Shown here one piece after another: positions 61,354 through 64,000 of a stretch of 64,000 bases of DNA. The notes under the pieces were generated by a model. It saw nothing but the letters and a program-made list of their open reading frames with translations. It made no database searches and was not told where the DNA came from. Numbering within the stretch: the stretch's first letter is position 1; each line of letters begins with the position of its first letter. The position numbers and the translations under genes were made by a program. The stretch is from Tsukamurella pseudospumae (GTDB lineage: Bacteria > Actinomycetota > Actinomycetes > Mycobacteriales > Mycobacteriaceae), in contig NZ_LSRE01000012.1 in NCBI RefSeq assembly GCF_001575205.1, positions 186,001 to 250,000 on the forward strand, in the 5' to 3' direction.

Positions 61354-62162
61354 TCGTTCCCGGCGCGCGGACGATGTCGGCGCGCGTCGCGTGCACCGTC
61401 GTCGCGCCCACGGTCCTGGAGTACCAGGCCACCGTCGCGCGCGTGCCGGGTCTGGCCCTGCAGGAGTCCCTCGTCGTCACGCTCGACGGTGCGCCGCTCC
61501 CCGTCCGGGAGGTCGTCGGGCCGCACGGCGGCCGGATCCATCGCGTCGACGCTGCCCCCGGCAAGGTGCTTCTCGAGTACCACGCGCAGGTCGCGGGGTT
61601 CGCGTTGCCCGAGCCCGTCGACGAGTACCTGCGCTCGCTGTACCTGCGGCCCTCCCGGTACTGCGAGGTCGACCGGTTCTTCGGGTTCGCCGCCAAGCAG
61701 TTCGCCGGCGTGACCGGCGACGCGCAGCGTGCCGTGGCGGTGCGGGAGTTCGTGGCGGGGCGGCTCGACTACCTGCCGGTCAGCAGGTCCGTCGACGGTG
61801 CCTCCGACACCCTGCTGGCGTCCGCCGGCGTGTGCCGGGACTACGCGCACCTGACCATCGCGCTGCTGCGCGCGCTGAAGCTGCCCGCGCGGATGTCCGC
61901 GGTCTTCGCGCCCGGCTGCGACCCGATGGACTTCCACGCCGTCGCCGAGGTGATGGTCGACGGCCGCTGGTGGGTGCTCGACGCGACGGGGCTCGCCCCC
62001 CGCGCCGCGATGGTCCGGATCGCCACCGGCCGCGACGCCGCCGATATCGCCTTCCTCGACAACCACGGCGGGTCCATCCGGTTCGAGCGCCTGACGGTGA
62101 CCGCCGACAGCCTCGCGCCCCTCCCCGCCGACGATCCGTACGCCCTGATCCCGATCGCCTGA
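61320..62162 (+). CDS. Transglutaminase-like cysteine protease-fold protein
   Basis: The 280-residue protein has the transglutaminase core triad: Cys172 in AGVCRDYAHL, His206 in DFHAVAEV and Asp221 in VLDATGL. The N-terminal half is a beta-rich domain (VACTVVAPTVLEYQATV). There is no signal peptide, so it is cytoplasmic. The substrate is unknown; similar proteins accompany amidoligase operons, but none is present here. It overlaps the lprQ 3' end by 34 bp in another frame. Confidence 0.88.
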   Translation: MAIDVGAPPEVVVPGARTMSARVACTVVAPTVLEYQATVARVPGLALQESLVVTLDGAPLPVREVVGPHGGRIHRVDAAPGKVLLEYHAQVAGFALPEPVDEYLRSLYLRPSRYCEVDRFFGFAAKQFAGVTGDAQRAVAVREFVAGRLDYLPVSRSVDGASDTLLASAGVCRDYAHLTIALLRALKLPARMSAVFAPGCDPMDFHAVAEVMVDGRWWVLDATGLAPRAAMVRIATGRDAADIAFLDNHGGSIRFERLTVTADSLAPLPADDPYALIPIA

Positions 62163-62503
62163 TCGCGTCCGTGCGGTGCGCGCGGTCATCGTGGGACGTG
62201 TCCTGCCGAGTAGCTATACACCCCACGTATACCCTCGAATCTGCCGGTCAAAGGGTTGTTTCGTTGTTCGGGGTATGCGTTTCGTGCATACCTGCGCCCG
62301 AACCGCCGCGACCACTGGCGTTCCTGACCTTGCCCGGACGCCGCCCGGAGCTTCGGTTCTACGCCCCGCGAAACCGGAACGAGTGTGGTGAGGCAAGCGT
62401 GACACGCATGGCAAGTCCGGTGAAAAATGGCTTCTACCTGCGAAAACGTCGGGCATGCGCCGGACGCATGGCTGTTCGGAACGACACGCGCCCCTCCGCC
62501 CGC
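62163..62503. other. 341-bp intergenic region without a recognised gene
   Basis: The region between the convergent transglutaminase and otsB genes is less GC-rich in its first 130 bp than its surroundings. It contains one inverted repeat, GGTATGC...GCATACC (62272-62278 and 62286-62292, 7-base loop), which may act as a terminator. A short frame from 62409 with many Arg/Lys residues runs on into the antisense of otsB and is not convincing. Nothing else is recognised. Confidence 0.5.
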
Positions 62504-63265
62504 TCAGCTGCGCCGCAGCGCCGCCAGCTCTTCGAACACCGACCGCGCCTCGGCCGGCCCGTCCACGCGGAACCGGGCGGCGGTGACGACGGCCGGATCC
62601 GAATCGACCTTGATCGACACGTCGCGGGGCGCATCGAGCACGGCGAAGGCCTTCTCGTCGGTCACGTCGTCGCCGAGGTAGAGGACGGCGTCGGCGCGTA
62701 CCTGCTCCCGGAGCACCGTCAGGGCGCGGCCCTTCGAGGCGTCGAGCACCGTCAGCTCCAGCACGGCCTTGCCCTCCGTGGCGTGCACGCCGGGGAGGGC
62801 GGCGGGGCCCCGTCGGGCCTCCTGCAGGGCTTGCGCGCCGGCGGCCGGGTCCACCACGTTCCGGACGTGCAGCGCGCCGCCCAGCGGCTTCGGCTCGACG
62901 GCCGCGCCCGGGAACCGGTCGGCGATCGCGGACAGAGCGGACAGCACCGTCGACCGCAGTTGGAGCAGGTCCGCTCCCAACGCGGCCTCGAAGCCCTCGG
63001 CCCACTCCGCCCCGTGACTGCCGACGGTGACGATCGGCGCGGCGACGCCCGATAGCCGGCCCAGCGTCGCGCGGTCCCGGCCCGACACCACGGCCACCGT
63101 CACGCCCGGCAGCCCGGACAAGGAGGTCAGTGCCGCAACGGATCCCGGCAACGGGAACGCGGCGGCCGGATCGGAGACGATCGGCGCGAGCACGCCGTCG
63201 TAGTCCGTGGCCACGAGGACCGTGCCCAGCGCGGCGAACCGCCCGAGCGCCGCGTGCAGGCTCAT
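62504..63265 (-). CDS. otsB: Trehalose-6-phosphate phosphatase
   Basis: The 253-residue HAD-superfamily enzyme dephosphorylates trehalose 6-phosphate. Motif I is [11 protein letters not shown], with the nucleophile Asp. [12 protein letters not shown] is motif [13 protein letters not shown] and [13 protein letters not shown] (motif III/IV) follow. It is the single-domain form. The ATG overlaps the otsA stop by four bases, so the two enzymes are produced together. Confidence 0.96.
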   Translation of the reverse strand: MSLHAALGRFAALGTVLVATDYDGVLAPIVSDPAAAFPLPGSVAALTSLSGLPGVTVAVVSGRDRATLGRLSGVAAPIVTVGSHGAEWAEGFEAALGADLLQLRSTVLSALSAIADRFPGAAVEPKPLGGALHVRNVVDPAAGAQALQEARRGPAALPGVHATEGKAVLELTVLDASKGRALTVLREQVRADAVLYLGDDVTDEKAFAVLDAPRDVSIKVDSDPAVVTAARFRVDGPAEARSVFEELAALRRS

Positions 63266-64000
63266 GCCCGGGTCTCGTCGACGGTGCCGGCGAGCGTCTG
63301 CAGGAACGAGCGGGCCCAGCGGTCGACGTCGTACTGCAGCACCTGGCGGCGCATGGCGCGGATGCGGCGCTTGCCGTCCTCGGGATCCTGGTGCACGGCC
63401 TCGTCGATGGCGTTCTTGACGCCTTCCAGGTCGTGCGGATTGCACTGGTACGCCTGGCGCAGCTCGGCGGCGGCGCCGGTGAACTCACTGAGCACGAGCG
63501 CGCCGGAGGAGTCCGTGCGGCACGCGATGTACTCCTTGGCCACGAGGTTCATGCCGTCGCGCAGCGGAGTCACCAGCATGACATCGGAGGCGGCGAAGAA
63601 GGCCAGTAGCTCGCGGCGCGGAACGGGGCGGTGGATGTAGTGGATGGCGGGGTGGCCGATGCGCCCGAAGTTGCCGTTGATCCGGCCGACCTGCAGCTCG
63701 ATGTCGTCGCGCATCGCCCGGTACGACTCGACGCGCTCGCGCGATGGGGTCGCCAGCTGGACGAAGATGTGTCGCTCGGGGTCGAGCCGGCCCTCCTGGT
63801 ACAGCTCGCCGATGGCGCGCAGCCGCACGTCGATGCCCTTGGTGTAGTCGAGCCGGTCGACGCCGAGCATGATCTTCTCCGGGTCGCCGAGCTCCTTGCG
63901 CAGGGCCCGCGCGCGCTTGCGCGTCTCCGGGAGCTTGGCGGTCGCGGCGAGCTCCGCGGAGTCGATGGAGATGGGGAACGCGCCCACCCGGACGGATCGG
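63262..64000 (-). CDS. otsA: Trehalose-6-phosphate synthase, C-terminal part (5' end beyond window)
   Basis: The frame is open to the end of the window; about 246 residues of a protein normally near 480 are present. The glycosyltransferase family 20 pattern is clear: [24 protein letters not shown], and [14 protein letters not shown] with VLSEFTGAA for UDP-glucose binding. It condenses glucose 6-phosphate with UDP-glucose. In mycolic-acid bacteria trehalose is needed for mycolate transfer to the envelope. Confidence 0.96.
   Translation of the reverse strand, partial: RSVRVGAFPISIDSAELAATAKLPETRKRARALRKELGDPEKIMLGVDRLDYTKGIDVRLRAIGELYQEGRLDPERHIFVQLATPSRERVESYRAMRDDIELQVGRINGNFGRIGHPAIHYIHRPVPRRELLAFFAASDVMLVTPLRDGMNLVAKEYIACRTDSSGALVLSEFTGAAAELRQAYQCNPHDLEGVKNAIDEAVHQDPEDGKRRIRAMRRQVLQYDVDRWARSFLQTLAGTVDETRA

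Noticed and set aside
62409-62510. Small basic ORF (starting MASPVKNGFYLRKRR) in the otsB-transglutaminase gap
   Set aside because: It has no clear ribosome site or leaderless promoter and continues far into the antisense of otsB; it looks like chance.

Overview
The window is high-GC (about 70%), gene-dense actinobacterial DNA with many 4-bp ATGA/GTGA stop-start overlaps and many leaderless start codons. The gene content points to a mycolic-acid bacterium (Mycobacteriales). It has a heparin-binding haemagglutinin, a RamB-type regulator beside isocitrate lyase, trehalose-phosphate genes, L,D-transpeptidases, MbtH and IdeR-type iron boxes. The right half keeps the gene neighbourhood that runs from lpd (Rv0462) to the L,D-transpeptidase lipoprotein (Rv0483) in Mycobacterium tuberculosis. 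A Tsukamurella-like genus is my best guess, but this rests on overall impression. I see no rRNA, tRNA, CRISPR array, insertion sequence or prophage.

Region 1 (1-26 kb) is a siderophore locus. A minus-strand operon (12.0 to 0.6 kb) carries a free aryl carrier protein, MbtH, a 2916-residue two-module NRPS, a DoxX-like membrane protein and an LLM-family oxidoreductase. Diverging from it are a lipoprotein siderophore-binding protein and a siderophore-interacting reductase. A second binding protein faces the plus-strand biosynthetic operon: ornithine N-hydroxylase, formyltransferase, a second siderophore-interacting protein, the complete 2,3-dihydroxybenzoate set (EntA, EntE, EntB-N and EntC types) and a two-gene ABC exporter-fold transporter. 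Together these predict a mixed catecholate-hydroxamate siderophore made from dihydroxybenzoate and two amino acids, at least one probably N5-formyl-N5-hydroxyornithine. IdeR-like boxes sit in both divergent control regions. The NRPS is odd in two ways: it ends in a TesB-type double-hotdog thioesterase instead of the usual alpha/beta-hydrolase Te, and its first adenylation domain carries a 60-bp tandem repeat. The ABC pair is asymmetric, with one intact and one degenerate composite ATP site.

Region 2 (26-38 kb) holds mixed housekeeping and accessory genes: a TetR regulator, a PPK2 kinase, membrane proteins, hydrolases, a Tat-type L,D-transpeptidase, a thiamine-binding-family protein, prolyl oligopeptidase diverging from lpd, a DUF4253 protein, an orphan ectoine hydroxylase and a small VOC/HD/CMD cluster.

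Region 3 (38-50 kb) carries ramB facing aceA, then fadB2, an FAD oxidoreductase-methyltransferase fusion, a LysR/SDR divergent pair with a clear operator, an LtrA protein, a second PPK2 and a DUF445 protein. The end of ramB is followed by two further in-frame copies of its last 20 codons.

Region 4 (50-64 kb) is the conserved block: XRE regulator, hbhA, DUF2516, hydrolase, purU/deoC, P450, DUF2993, nitrilase-type amidohydrolase, methyltransferase, two DUF2505 proteins, murB, an L,D-transpeptidase lipoprotein, a transglutaminase, otsB and the 3' part of otsA.

Two sequence-level themes run through the window. The octamer GACGGTGC/GCACCGTC occurs about 75 times by eye and forms the stems of several intergenic hairpins. 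Long inverted repeats fill several gene junctions, and two of them share arm sequences.
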